A stretch of 64,000 nt of DNA from Corynebacterium sp. (GTDB lineage Bacteria; Actinomycetota; Actinomycetes; Mycobacteriales; Mycobacteriaceae), in contig NZ_JAUNKC010000003.1 of the NCBI RefSeq assembly GCF_030532965.1, forward strand, positions 124,001-188,000, in the 5' to 3' direction. The position numbers were made by a program, and so were the translations under genes. How positions within the stretch are numbered: position 1 is the stretch's first letter; every line of letters starts with the position of its first letter. Below are positions 35,136 to 43,987 of the stretch, piece by piece. The notes beneath the pieces are model-generated. The model was not told the origin of the DNA and made no database searches. It was given only the letters and a program-made list of their open reading frames with translations.

Positions 35136-36977
35136 ATGGCTTCCGACGGTCCAGCAACTCAAGTTACAACTGCCCCCAGCGAAATGTCCCCGCCGCAGCA
35201 GGATCCCCGAGTTGCGGGAAAGAAGGCTCTCAATGAGCTCTTACAACCGGTGCGTGGCCGATTGCTTGTGGGGCAATTCTTAGCGGTGATAGCAGGCATC
35301 CTCGCCATCGCCCCCTATGTGGCGTTGGTGCAAGTGGGCGATCTTCTCTATTCCGCGTATCTCACCGATAGCCCCATCGATTCCGCAGCAGTGTGGCGCG
35401 CTATTTTTCTCCTCATCAATACGTTTTGCCTGCGGCTTTTCGTCGTTGGCGTGGCTTTAGGGGTTACCCACTTCGCCGATATTAAAATCGCGGCCATCAT
35501 CCGAGAACTCACCATTTCCCGCTTGGCACAGGCACCGCTGGGGTGGTTTAGCACAACAAATGCAGGCAAGATTCGCAAAGCATTACACGATGACATCACA
35601 CAGATTCACACGCTTATCGCCCACCAGCCAGTAGACGTCACCCAAGCGATCGTCACCCCGATCGCGCTGGTCGCCTACGCTTTTACCGTCGATTGGCGGC
35701 TTGGGTTGTTGACTATAGCGGCGTTGCCGCTGTACGGCGCGGCAACCGTATGGATGATGCAGGGCATGGGTGAAAAAACCGCACACATGGACGCCCACCT
35801 AGCGCGAGTTTCTGCCACAATGGTGGAATTCTTCACGGGCATCTCGGTGGTCAAGGCATTCGGAACCGTCGGTAAGTCCCACCGCCGCTACCAGGACGCC
35901 GCCGACGATTTCAGCAGGTTCTATGAAGCGTGGGTGACTCCCCTGTTGCGTGGCTCGGCCATGGCGAATGCGGCTATCTCTATTCCCGTCCTCCTTGCCA
36001 TCAATATCGGCGGCGGTGCGTTGATGGTCGCCGCTGGGTGGGTCAGCCCCATCGAAGTACTCGCGACCACGCTGATCGGGCTCATGGTCCCGTCCTCCAT
36101 TGAGGTTCTCACCGGCATGGTGTGGTCTTACCAGGTGGCGGGGGCCGCCGCGTTACGGGTGACCGCGGCGCTCAAAACCCCGGCGCTGGAATACGGCGAT
36201 GAACTGGTACACCCCAACGGCCACGAAGTTGTCTTCGATAATGTGAGCTTCTCCTACGGTGAAACGCGCGCCGCTGATGGCGTAAGCATGACGCTGCGGG
36301 AAAACACGGTGACCGCATTGGTCGGCCCATCGGGTTCCGGTAAATCCACGCTGGCGATGCTATTAGCGCGGTTTAACGACCCCGATTCCGGAACGATCAC
36401 TGTGGGCGGGGTCGATATTCGTACATTCCCGGCGCGCCAGCTCTATCAAACGGTTGCGTTCGTTCTACAAAACCCCCAGCTCACCGCCACTTCTGTGCGG
36501 GATAATATCGCGCTTGGCAAACCAGATGCCACCGAAGCGGAGATCATCGAAGCTGCTCGGGCCGCACATATTCTGGATGTCATTGAAAAGCTGCCAAACG
36601 GTTTCGACACGATCGTTGGGGCGGAGACGAATTTTTCCGGCGGGCAAGCCCAGCGGGTGGCCATCGCGCGGGCATTGCTTATCGACGCCCCAGTGCTGAT
36701 CTTGGATGAGGCGACCGCATTCGCGGATCCCGAGTCGGAGGCGGAGATCCAAGCCGCATTATCAACTTTGGTTTCCGGCCGCACGGTGTTGGTTATCGCC
36801 CACCGGCCCGAATCAATCCTGGGCGTGGATCAGATCGTCATTCTTGACACCGGCAGGGTGATTGCGGCGGGCCGCCACGAAGACCTTACGGATCAACCGC
36901 TATACCAACAGCTCATGGCTTCCCGATCTCACGTGACCGGCGGTCACTGTGGTCTTGTTCGCTCGGATAAGGACTAA
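35136..36977 (+). CDS. ABC exporter half-transporter, first subunit
   Basis: About 613 residues: six membrane helices (residues 30-310) with an SAPLGWF-like loop (LAQAPLGWFSTTNAGKIRKALHDD), then an ATPase domain with Walker A GPSGSGKST near 397, signature FSGGQAQR near 500, Walker B LILDEATAF near 522 and H-loop IAHR. The catalytic Glu is present. ATG 35136 follows GAAGGAG by five bases; the ATG at 35118 has no such site. It pairs with the next gene, five bases downstream, as a heterodimeric exporter. Substrate unknown; siderophore-type IrtAB exporters and multidrug pumps share this layout. Confidence 0.88.
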   Translation: MASDGPATQVTTAPSEMSPPQQDPRVAGKKALNELLQPVRGRLLVGQFLAVIAGILAIAPYVALVQVGDLLYSAYLTDSPIDSAAVWRAIFLLINTFCLRLFVVGVALGVTHFADIKIAAIIRELTISRLAQAPLGWFSTTNAGKIRKALHDDITQIHTLIAHQPVDVTQAIVTPIALVAYAFTVDWRLGLLTIAALPLYGAATVWMMQGMGEKTAHMDAHLARVSATMVEFFTGISVVKAFGTVGKSHRRYQDAADDFSRFYEAWVTPLLRGSAMANAAISIPVLLAINIGGGALMVAAGWVSPIEVLATTLIGLMVPSSIEVLTGMVWSYQVAGAAALRVTAALKTPALEYGDELVHPNGHEVVFDNVSFSYGETRAADGVSMTLRENTVTALVGPSGSGKSTLAMLLARFNDPDSGTITVGGVDIRTFPARQLYQTVAFVLQNPQLTATSVRDNIALGKPDATEAEIIEAARAAHILDVIEKLPNGFDTIVGAETNFSGGQAQRVAIARALLIDAPVLILDEATAFADPESEAEIQAALSTLVSGRTVLVIAHRPESILGVDQIVILDTGRVIAAGRHEDLTDQPLYQQLMASRSHVTGGHCGLVRSDKD

Positions 36978-36982
36978 TCATC

Positions 36983-38734
36983 ATGAAACCACTTTTGTTT
37001 TCGCTTCTTCCTATGTGCCGCAATATGCTGGCCCGGCCAGCGCTGGTCACTACCGCTATCTGGATGAGCATGGTGATGGGAATTGCTGAGGCCATTTCGC
37101 TATTCCTCCTGATCCCGGCCATCACCGCCTTGGCAACCGACGAACCGGTGTGGGGGTTGGGGATTTCAGGTTGGGTGTTCGCCTGCATCGCGGTGGCGGT
37201 TTTCACCGGCATCTTCGGCTACTTTTATACCCGCCAGGGCTACGCCACCGGGATGGATTTGATTCAAAATATCCACCGAAAGATCGGCGATCAGGTTGCC
37301 AGTTTGCCGCTCGGCTGGTTCCACCGCCCGGTCGCGGGTCAGCTGTCTCGAATGGTGTCGGCGGAGTTAATGGTTGCCGCGGAATTGATAGCCCACCTTT
37401 TCGCCCCACTGCTAAGCCGCATTGCATTTAGCATCACCATTTTGGTCTTGAGCGTGATCTGGGATTATCGGCTCGGCCTCATTCTCGCGATTTCGACTCC
37501 GCTGTACTTGGTTTTGTTGTCTATCTCGGCTTCGCTGAGCCGGAAGGGTAAGCGGATCTCGGAGCCCACGGAATTGGAGCTGAGTAATCGGGTGGTGGAG
37601 TTCACCCATTGCCAGGCCGCTCTTCGTTCCTGTGGCCAAAGCACCAGCTACCCGCCGCTGCTGTCGGCGAACGCGCAGTGGCGAAAAGCGAAGAAAACGG
37701 AGTTGTGGTTTGAACTGGCTGCGAATATGGTCGGCGGCACGATGACCCAGTTGGTGGTGATTTCGCTCATCGTCGTCGCAGCGCAGCTTGCGGTGACAGG
37801 CGCCATTGAGCCGATTGTGGCCATAGCCTATATCGGTTTGGCGTTGCGGTACGCCCAGGTGCTGATGTTTCTCACCGAAGCATCGGTGGGATTGGAAACC
37901 AGGCGTCCGTATTTGGAATCCATCGATGAAGTCCTCACGGCACAACCATTGCCGGAACCGGAGGATTCCAAGCCCTATACCAACCCCGGTGCCATCGAGT
38001 TTTCCAACGTTAGCTTTGGTTATGCCCCTGACAAGCCGGTTATCAGGAACGTGAGTTTCGACGTTTCTCCGCGCAGCATGGTGGCTCTCGTGGGACCTTC
38101 GGGCTGCGGGAAGACCACGGTGGCGCGCCTTGTGAGCCGGTTCTACGAGGTCGATTCCGGCGCGGTCAAAGTAGGCGGGGTGGATGTGCGCGACCTGAAG
38201 ATGGCGGATCTGATGAACCAATTATCCATGGTCTTCCAGGATGTGTACCTTTTCGACGACACCCTCATCGAGAATATCCGCATCGGCCGCCCGGACGCCT
38301 CCGAGGCGGAGATTACCGCGGCCGCCCAGCTAGCAGGTGTGACCGAAATCGTCGCCCGGCTTCCGCACGGGTGGCACACACCGGTCGGCGAAGGCGGCAG
38401 CGCCTTAAGCGGTGGGGAACGTCAGCGGGTTGCTATTGCGCGGGCGTTACTCAAGAACGCGCCGATTGTGCTTTTCGACGAAGCCACCAGCGCGCTTGAC
38501 CCGGAGAATGAGGCAAACGTCGTCGCAGCCGTCGAAAAGCTGCGGGAAACCGCAACCGTCTTGGTCATCGCGCATAAACTCGACACCATCCGGAAGGCGG
38601 ATCGCATCATTTCGCTACGCGCCGACGGCAGTCTGGAGGACATCGGTACCCACGACGAGCTCTTTAACCGCAACGGTACCTACCGCGCCTTTTGGGATAA
38701 ACGTGCTCAAGCACAAGGGTGGCAATTAACCTAA
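36983..38734 (+). CDS. ABC exporter half-transporter, second subunit
   Basis: A 583-residue partner of the preceding gene. It has six membrane helices with the coupling-loop motif VASLPLGWFHRPVAGQLSRM, then Walker A GPSGCGKTT near 370, Q-loop FQDVYLF, signature LSGGERQR near 475, Walker B VLFDEATSALD near 495 and H-loop IAHK. All catalytic residues look intact in both halves, so neither ATP site appears degenerate. Its TAA overlaps the ATG of the tetR gene, tying expression of pump and regulator together. Confidence 0.88.
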   Translation: MKPLLFSLLPMCRNMLARPALVTTAIWMSMVMGIAEAISLFLLIPAITALATDEPVWGLGISGWVFACIAVAVFTGIFGYFYTRQGYATGMDLIQNIHRKIGDQVASLPLGWFHRPVAGQLSRMVSAELMVAAELIAHLFAPLLSRIAFSITILVLSVIWDYRLGLILAISTPLYLVLLSISASLSRKGKRISEPTELELSNRVVEFTHCQAALRSCGQSTSYPPLLSANAQWRKAKKTELWFELAANMVGGTMTQLVVISLIVVAAQLAVTGAIEPIVAIAYIGLALRYAQVLMFLTEASVGLETRRPYLESIDEVLTAQPLPEPEDSKPYTNPGAIEFSNVSFGYAPDKPVIRNVSFDVSPRSMVALVGPSGCGKTTVARLVSRFYEVDSGAVKVGGVDVRDLKMADLMNQLSMVFQDVYLFDDTLIENIRIGRPDASEAEITAAAQLAGVTEIVARLPHGWHTPVGEGGSALSGGERQRVAIARALLKNAPIVLFDEATSALDPENEANVVAAVEKLRETATVLVIAHKLDTIRKADRIISLRADGSLEDIGTHDELFNRNGTYRAFWDKRAQAQGWQLT

Positions 38735-39375
38735 TGACTATGATTGCAGCACGCGGCGGCCGGAAAACCGGCCCCAAACCAAAGTTCAGTAAAGCCGACG
38801 TTGTCGACGCGGCATTTGCCGTGGGCATCGCGGATTTCACCCTCGCCCAGGTTGCCCAGCAACTTTCCGTGGCAACGTCGGCGGTGTATCGAATCTTTGA
38901 CAGCCGCGACGAACTGGTTCACGCGTGCTTAAGTCGTGCTGCGGCGGAGATCGCCACCACCTTCGATCCTGATTTATCCTGGCAGGAAGCCTTGCTTCTG
39001 TGGGCGGACCGTTGCTGGGCGACGTATGAGCGTTACCCCGGATTGTCGCTGACGATCCTGCAGCACCCCAGCGCCGTCATCCACATGGAGGACTATTTCA
39101 AGCGTTTCGTTGAGTTTCTCACCGCAGCCGGGTTGCCCCAGGAGAGTGCGGCCTTCGCCATTGATTTCATCGGCGACACTGTCATTACCACCCACATCGG
39201 GATCTCCGCCATGCGCAATATCAACGATTCCGGTCAGCGCGAATTGGATACGATCTTCGCCCACACCAGCGACGACGCTGTATTTCAACCAGATGAAGGA
39301 TGGGCCGATCGCGGTTTTTTGGACAAGAAGCTGGAGTTCATCATCACCGGGCTAGCCAACGAACTGGAAACGTAG
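38734..39375 (+). CDS. TetR-family repressor of the ABC exporter operon
   Basis: A 213-residue TetR-type regulator. After a basic arm (ARGGRKTGPKPKFSK) the helix-turn-helix shows ADFTLAQVAQQLSVATSAVYRIFDSRDELVHA at about residues 30-62. The C-terminal ligand domain includes WADRCWATYERYPGLSLTIL. ATG 38734 overlaps the pump stop codon (TAATG); an in-frame GTG at 38719 lies inside the pump gene. It most likely represses its own operon at the palindromes near 34930-34953 and responds to a pumped compound. Confidence 0.87.
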   Translation: MTMIAARGGRKTGPKPKFSKADVVDAAFAVGIADFTLAQVAQQLSVATSAVYRIFDSRDELVHACLSRAAAEIATTFDPDLSWQEALLLWADRCWATYERYPGLSLTILQHPSAVIHMEDYFKRFVEFLTAAGLPQESAAFAIDFIGDTVITTHIGISAMRNINDSGQRELDTIFAHTSDDAVFQPDEGWADRGFLDKKLEFIITGLANELET

Positions 39376-39608
39376 CTGCTTTTAGGTGTGGCGGCCGAAC
39401 GACAATCGCTTGAGATGCAACCTCACAACATATAAGAAATTTTGCATAACGACATCTAGCAAGTAGCAAAATCAACCATATGGGAATAAATACATTCACA
39501 ACCGCTAGATGTCGTCCATATTTCTTCCCTATTTTTAGCTTCGCAATCCATAATGGCGGTGCTGGTTTCTCGCTTCTCCACACGCACCATCTGTTACGAT
39601 CAGCAGCG

Positions 39609-40049
39609 ATGGCAATTCTGAACCAGCTGGTGGCGGAAGAGAAATTTCCCATCGCAACCGCACTGTATGTAGCCGATGGCACCGTCTATGTTTTCGCGGA
39701 TGATCTCCACCACAATCAATTAACCCTCACAAAAACCACAACCATTGATGCCATGGACGTCACCGATTGGGTGGCTCATTACTGGGCGACACCACAGCTA
39801 GAGTCTTATCAGGGAACGGTTTATTGCGGGGAGGGGTCGTGGGGAAGCGATGGTGTTGTATATTTCGCCGACCGAGATGACGAGGTGCAATGGTTGTTCG
39901 CATCCCCCGTCATCAACCCCATCACTTACGCGATGGTGACACAAGACCACGTTATCGCAGCCAATGAGGGCCTCGCCTTTGCCATCCCCATCAGCAAGCC
40001 AGAGAACATCCGTCTACTGACACTTGAGCAAAAAGAAAAACCGGCCTGA
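39609..40049 (+). CDS. Hypothetical protein, possibly leaderless
   Basis: A 146-residue acidic protein that I do not recognise. It reads as mostly beta-strand: ATALYVADGTVYVFADDLHH, TVYCGEGSWGSDGVVYFADRDDEVQWLF and AMVTQDHVIAANEGLAFAIP, perhaps a small beta-propeller-like or WD-free strand repeat domain. No signal peptide. TACGAT at 39595-39600 ends eight bases before the ATG and no ribosome site is visible, which fits a leaderless transcript. It is isolated between tetR and pyc. Confidence 0.55.
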   Translation: MAILNQLVAEEKFPIATALYVADGTVYVFADDLHHNQLTLTKTTTIDAMDVTDWVAHYWATPQLESYQGTVYCGEGSWGSDGVVYFADRDDEVQWLFASPVINPITYAMVTQDHVIAANEGLAFAIPISKPENIRLLTLEQKEKPA

Positions 40050-40364
40050 CTTACGACACATTCCTGCGGATGTTGTGGGATTAAGCAGAAAAATTTGCAG
40101 CTAGACGGGCATTGGGCGCAGATTTTCAAAGGCAACTCGACCTTTACGCGGTGTGGTATTTGATTTCGTGGCGTTGGAGACGAATACGTCGAGTTGGGTC
40201 ATGGCCACCCAAGTTCACGGTCACTGTGCGGCGCAGCCGTGAAACCTAAGCTCAAGAAAAATCACGCAGAAAAAGCCCCGCCCACAATCGCCAAAGCTCC
40301 AGGCCAACACGCCACGCATGATACTGCCCACAATGGTGACCGACAGGGCTAGCGCTTGGGCAAT
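40050..40364. other. Intergenic region before the pyc terminator
   Basis: About 315 bases. On the minus strand a 35-codon open stretch at 40144-40250 reads RLRRTVTVNLGGHDPTRRIR and ends HEIKYHTA before a stop, with no start codon; this looks like the worn end of a gene but I cannot name it. AACTCGACCTTTACG at 40135-40149 recurs inverted at 54403-54417. Confidence 0.4.
40144..40250 (-). pseudogene. Possible remnant of a gene 3' end
   Basis: A leftward open stretch encodes VTVNLGGHDPTRRIRLQRHE and then IKYHTA followed by TAA. It is bounded upstream by an in-frame stop and has no start codon. The composition looks protein-like, but the fragment is too short for a family call. Confidence 0.2.
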
Positions 40365-40405
40365 AAAAACCGGCGCGGAGTTGGTAAAACCCAGCGCCGG
40401 TTTTT
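40365..40405 (-). terminator. Intrinsic terminator of pyc
   Basis: AAAAACCGGCGC at 40365-40376 pairs with GCGCCGGTTTTT at 40394-40405. In the leftward sense the stem ends in a T run just after the pyc stop codon at 40418. The symmetric ends allow bidirectional use. Confidence 0.88.
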
Positions 40406-40417
40406 GTTAAAGGGTGG

Positions 40418-43400
40418 TTATTCCACCACGAGCAGCAGGTCGCCGCCTTCGACCTTGGTGGCCTGGCTTAGCACCACTCGGCTGACGGTGCCGGAGATCG
40501 GGGTGGTGATGGTTGCTTCCATCTTCATCGCCTCGATAACAGCCACTGCCTGGCCTTCTTCCACGGTATCGCCGACCGCGACGGTAACCGTAACCACACC
40601 CGCGAACGGTGCGGCAACATGCCCGGAGTTATTCGGGTCGGCTTTCTCCGCCGTCGCCACGATGGATTCAACAGACCGGTCCCGCACCCGCATCGGCCGA
40701 ATCTGGCCGTTAACATTGCACACGATGGTGCGCATGCCTTTTTCATCCGGTTCGGAAAGCGCGTCGAGTCGAACCAGCATGTGGGTGTTATCGCTAAGGT
40801 CGATGACGGTTTCTTTTCCTTCCACCAGACCGTAGAAGAATTCCCGGTCGGTGAGCACCGAGGTGTCGCCGAACCGACGTCGGTGCTCGGCAAATTCAGC
40901 CGCAGGCTTGGCAAACAGAAGCCGGTTCAGTGCGCCCCGCCGGGTCGCGGCATCGGAAGATGCCAAGGCCTCCGCCTCAGATTCCGGCACCTCGCTGGCC
41001 GCTGGCTGGACGCTTCGCCCCTCCAGCGCTTTAGCCCGCAGTGGTTCCGGCCAGCCGCCTGGTGGGGTGCCGAGTTCACCGTTGAGGAAGGCGATGACGG
41101 AATCCGGAATGTCGTACTTTTGCGGGTCGGCGGCGAAATCTTCTGGTTTGACGCCAGCGCCAACCAGGTAGAGCGCGAGGTCGCCGACAACTTTGGAGGA
41201 CGGGGTGACCTTGGTGGGGCGACCCAACATGTCGTTGACGGCGGCGTAGTATTCCTCGATTAGTTCGAAGCGGTTGGCAAGCCCCAGCGCCACCGCCTGG
41301 GCCCGCAGGTTCGACAGCTGGCCGCCGGGGATTTCGTGGCGATACACCCGGCCGGTCGGTCCTGGCGTTCCGGTTTCAAATGGGGCGTACATCTGGCGCA
41401 CAGCTTCCCAATACGGTTCCATGTCGGTGACGGCCGACAACGGAATGCCGGTGTCCCGTGGCGTATTGGCGAACGCCGCGACAATGGCGGACAAGGAGGG
41501 TTGGCTGGTGGTGCCGGACAGCGGTGCCGATGCGCCATCGACCGCATCCGCCCCCGCCTGGGCAGCCGCTAGGTAGGTGGCCAGCTGCCCACCGGCGGTG
41601 TCGTGGGTGTGCACGTGGATCGGCAGGTCGAATTCTTTGCGCAGCGCGGTGACCAGCTTCGTCGCGGCCGCTGGCCGCATGAGTCCGGCCATGTCTTTGA
41701 TGGCGAGGATATGCGCCCCGGAGTTGACGATCTCCTCGGCTAGTTTCAGGTAGTAGTCGAGCGTGTAGAGCTTTTCGCCGGGGTCGACCAGATTGCCGGA
41801 ATACGCCATTGCCACTTCGGCCACCGCGGTATTGGTCTCAAGGACCGCTTCGATGGCAGGCCGCATCTGGGAGACGTCGTTAAGCGCGTCGAAAATGCGG
41901 AAAATATCGATGCCGGTGCGGGCCGCTTCGTCGACGAATGCCCGGCACACGGAATCTGGATACGGGGTGTAACCGACGGTATTGCGACCCCGCAGCAGCA
42001 TTTGGATGTTGATATTGGGCATCGCCTGGCGCAGGTTGTCCAGCCGCTCCCAGGGGTCCTCGTGCAAAAAGCGCATGGCAACGTCGTAGGTTGCCCCGCC
42101 CCACGCTTCAACAGATAAAAGCTCTGGGGTCAGGTGGGCGACGTGCCGGGCGGCGTCGACAAGCGCGGCGGAGCGCACCCGGGTTGCCAAAAGCGACTGG
42201 TGGGCGTCCCGGAACGTGGTGTCGGTGATGGCCAACGCGCGTTGATTCTTGAGGTGTTCCGCGAATTTCTTTGGCCCGAGGTCGCGCAGTAGATCCCGCG
42301 ATCCGCGCCGCAGCGTGCCTAGCGGTGGGAGCTTTTCGACGGCGGCCCCTACCGCAGGCGGCAGCCCATGCGGCCGGTTGACAGTGACATCGGCGAGGTA
42401 GTCCAAGATCCGGCCCGGCTCATCGTCGGCGGGCGGGGCGGACAGCAGCCACGGATGATCGCTGATGAACGAGGTGGCGATGCGGGTATCCAGGAAGTCT
42501 GGTTCACGCAGCAATGCCCGCAGGAAGCCGACGTTGGTCGCCACCCCGGAAATGGTGAATTCCGCGAGCGCACGCTGGGCACGGGCAACCGCACCGGCGA
42601 AATCCGCGCCACGGCAGGTGAGTTTCACCAACATGGAATCGAAGTGGGCGGTGATTTCCCCACCCAGTTGGGCGGCACCATCCAGACGCACGCCCGCACC
42701 GCCGGGGCTGCGGTAAGCGGTGATGAAACCCGTGTCCGGCCGGAAGCCATTGGCAGGGTCCTCGGTGGTGATGCGGCATTGGAGTGCCGCGCCCTCGGTG
42801 TGGATGTTCTCTTGGCTAAACCCAAGTTCCTTCAAGGTCGCACCCGCCGCGATCCGCATTTGTGCTTTAACCAAGTCCACCCCGGTTACTTCTTCGGTAA
42901 CCGTGTGTTCGACCTGTATGCGGGGGTTCATTTCAATAAAGACGTGGTTTCCGGCTTCATCCACGAGGAATTCCACGGTGCCTGCGCCAGTGTAGCCGAT
43001 TTCTTTGCAGAAATTCACCGCATCGCTACAGATGCGTTCCCTAAGGTCGGCGTCAATGTGTTGAGCCGGTGCGATTTCCACGACCTTTTGGTGGCGCCGC
43101 TGCACCGAGCAGTCGCGCTCGTATAGGTGGATGACGTCGCCGGTGTGGTCGCCTAAGATCTGGACCTCAATATGCTGCGGGTTAATCACCGCGCGCTCAA
43201 GGTAGACGCGGGCGTCGCCGAAAGCGCTGAGCGCTTCCCGGGAGGCCTCCGCAGCTAGCTGCGGCAATTCCTCAATGCTGGGGATAAACCGCATGCCGCG
43301 CCCACCACCACCGGCGACCGCTTTCACAAACAACGGGAAGGTTTGGCCTTCGGCCTGGGCGCGCAAAACCTCAATGTCGTCGCTGGCCTCGGATTCATCA

Positions 43401-43819
43401 AGGGTAGGCAACCCGGCGCGCCGCGCTGCGGCCACCGCTGCTGCCTTATCTCCGGTTAGTTCCAGCACATCCGGGGTCGGCCCGATGAAGACGATTCCGT
43501 TCTCGGCGCATTCGCGTGCGAGTTGGGCGTTTTCGGAGAGGAAGCCATAACCAGGATAAACCGCGTCGGCGCCGGTTTTTTCGGCTGCGGCTAGGATTTC
43601 GTCGATATCAAGATAGGCTTTGACGGGCGAGCCTTCTGTACCGATTCGGCAGGATTCATTGGCGATGGATCGGTGCAATGAATTTCGGTCTTCGGTGGGG
43701 TATACCGCGACCGTTTTAGCTCCAATTTCGTATGCGGCGCGGAAGGCACGCACTGCGATTTCGCCGCGGTTTGCGACAAGAACCTTGTTAAAGGTTGGAA
43801 GCTGTGAGGTTTGTGACAT
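40418..43819 (-). CDS. pyc: Pyruvate carboxylase
   Basis: A 1133-residue single-chain enzyme that makes oxaloacetate from pyruvate, bicarbonate and ATP, the main anaplerotic route in corynebacteria. Domains in order: biotin carboxylase ([44 protein letters not shown]) to about residue 460; carboxyltransferase from about 535 (ITDTTFRDAHQSLLATRVR; LRGRNTVGYTPYPD; AIKDMAGLMRP; HTHDTAGG) to about 800; and a C-terminal biotinyl domain with EAMKMEA, biotin lysine near 1098. GGAAGAA precedes the ATG. A terminator lies directly downstream. Confidence 0.97.
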   Translation of the reverse strand: MSQTSQLPTFNKVLVANRGEIAVRAFRAAYEIGAKTVAVYPTEDRNSLHRSIANESCRIGTEGSPVKAYLDIDEILAAAEKTGADAVYPGYGFLSENAQLARECAENGIVFIGPTPDVLELTGDKAAAVAAARRAGLPTLDESEASDDIEVLRAQAEGQTFPLFVKAVAGGGGRGMRFIPSIEELPQLAAEASREALSAFGDARVYLERAVINPQHIEVQILGDHTGDVIHLYERDCSVQRRHQKVVEIAPAQHIDADLRERICSDAVNFCKEIGYTGAGTVEFLVDEAGNHVFIEMNPRIQVEHTVTEEVTGVDLVKAQMRIAAGATLKELGFSQENIHTEGAALQCRITTEDPANGFRPDTGFITAYRSPGGAGVRLDGAAQLGGEITAHFDSMLVKLTCRGADFAGAVARAQRALAEFTISGVATNVGFLRALLREPDFLDTRIATSFISDHPWLLSAPPADDEPGRILDYLADVTVNRPHGLPPAVGAAVEKLPPLGTLRRGSRDLLRDLGPKKFAEHLKNQRALAITDTTFRDAHQSLLATRVRSAALVDAARHVAHLTPELLSVEAWGGATYDVAMRFLHEDPWERLDNLRQAMPNINIQMLLRGRNTVGYTPYPDSVCRAFVDEAARTGIDIFRIFDALNDVSQMRPAIEAVLETNTAVAEVAMAYSGNLVDPGEKLYTLDYYLKLAEEIVNSGAHILAIKDMAGLMRPAAATKLVTALRKEFDLPIHVHTHDTAGGQLATYLAAAQAGADAVDGASAPLSGTTSQPSLSAIVAAFANTPRDTGIPLSAVTDMEPYWEAVRQMYAPFETGTPGPTGRVYRHEIPGGQLSNLRAQAVALGLANRFELIEEYYAAVNDMLGRPTKVTPSSKVVGDLALYLVGAGVKPEDFAADPQKYDIPDSVIAFLNGELGTPPGGWPEPLRAKALEGRSVQPAASEVPESEAEALASSDAATRRGALNRLLFAKPAAEFAEHRRRFGDTSVLTDREFFYGLVEGKETVIDLSDNTHMLVRLDALSEPDEKGMRTIVCNVNGQIRPMRVRDRSVESIVATAEKADPNNSGHVAAPFAGVVTVTVAVGDTVEEGQAVAVIEAMKMEATITTPISGTVSRVVLSQATKVEGGDLLLVVE

Positions 43820-43987
43820 AAACGGATGTTCTTCCTATGCGGGGGCCAGTACAGCAAATTAGTGACACCAGTCACTTATTTGGTATGTACCTTTATGTTA
43901 ATACCCCGTGAGTCCGCTATCAGAAAACCACGCAAAATTCATGTGTTTTTCACTAATTTGATTCACTTTTTCGCCGCTATCGTCGGG

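Noticed and set aside
35136..38734. Calling the ABC pair irtAB siderophore transporters
   Set aside because: No siderophore-interaction domain at the N-terminus and no DtxR-like box upstream; the cargo is left open.
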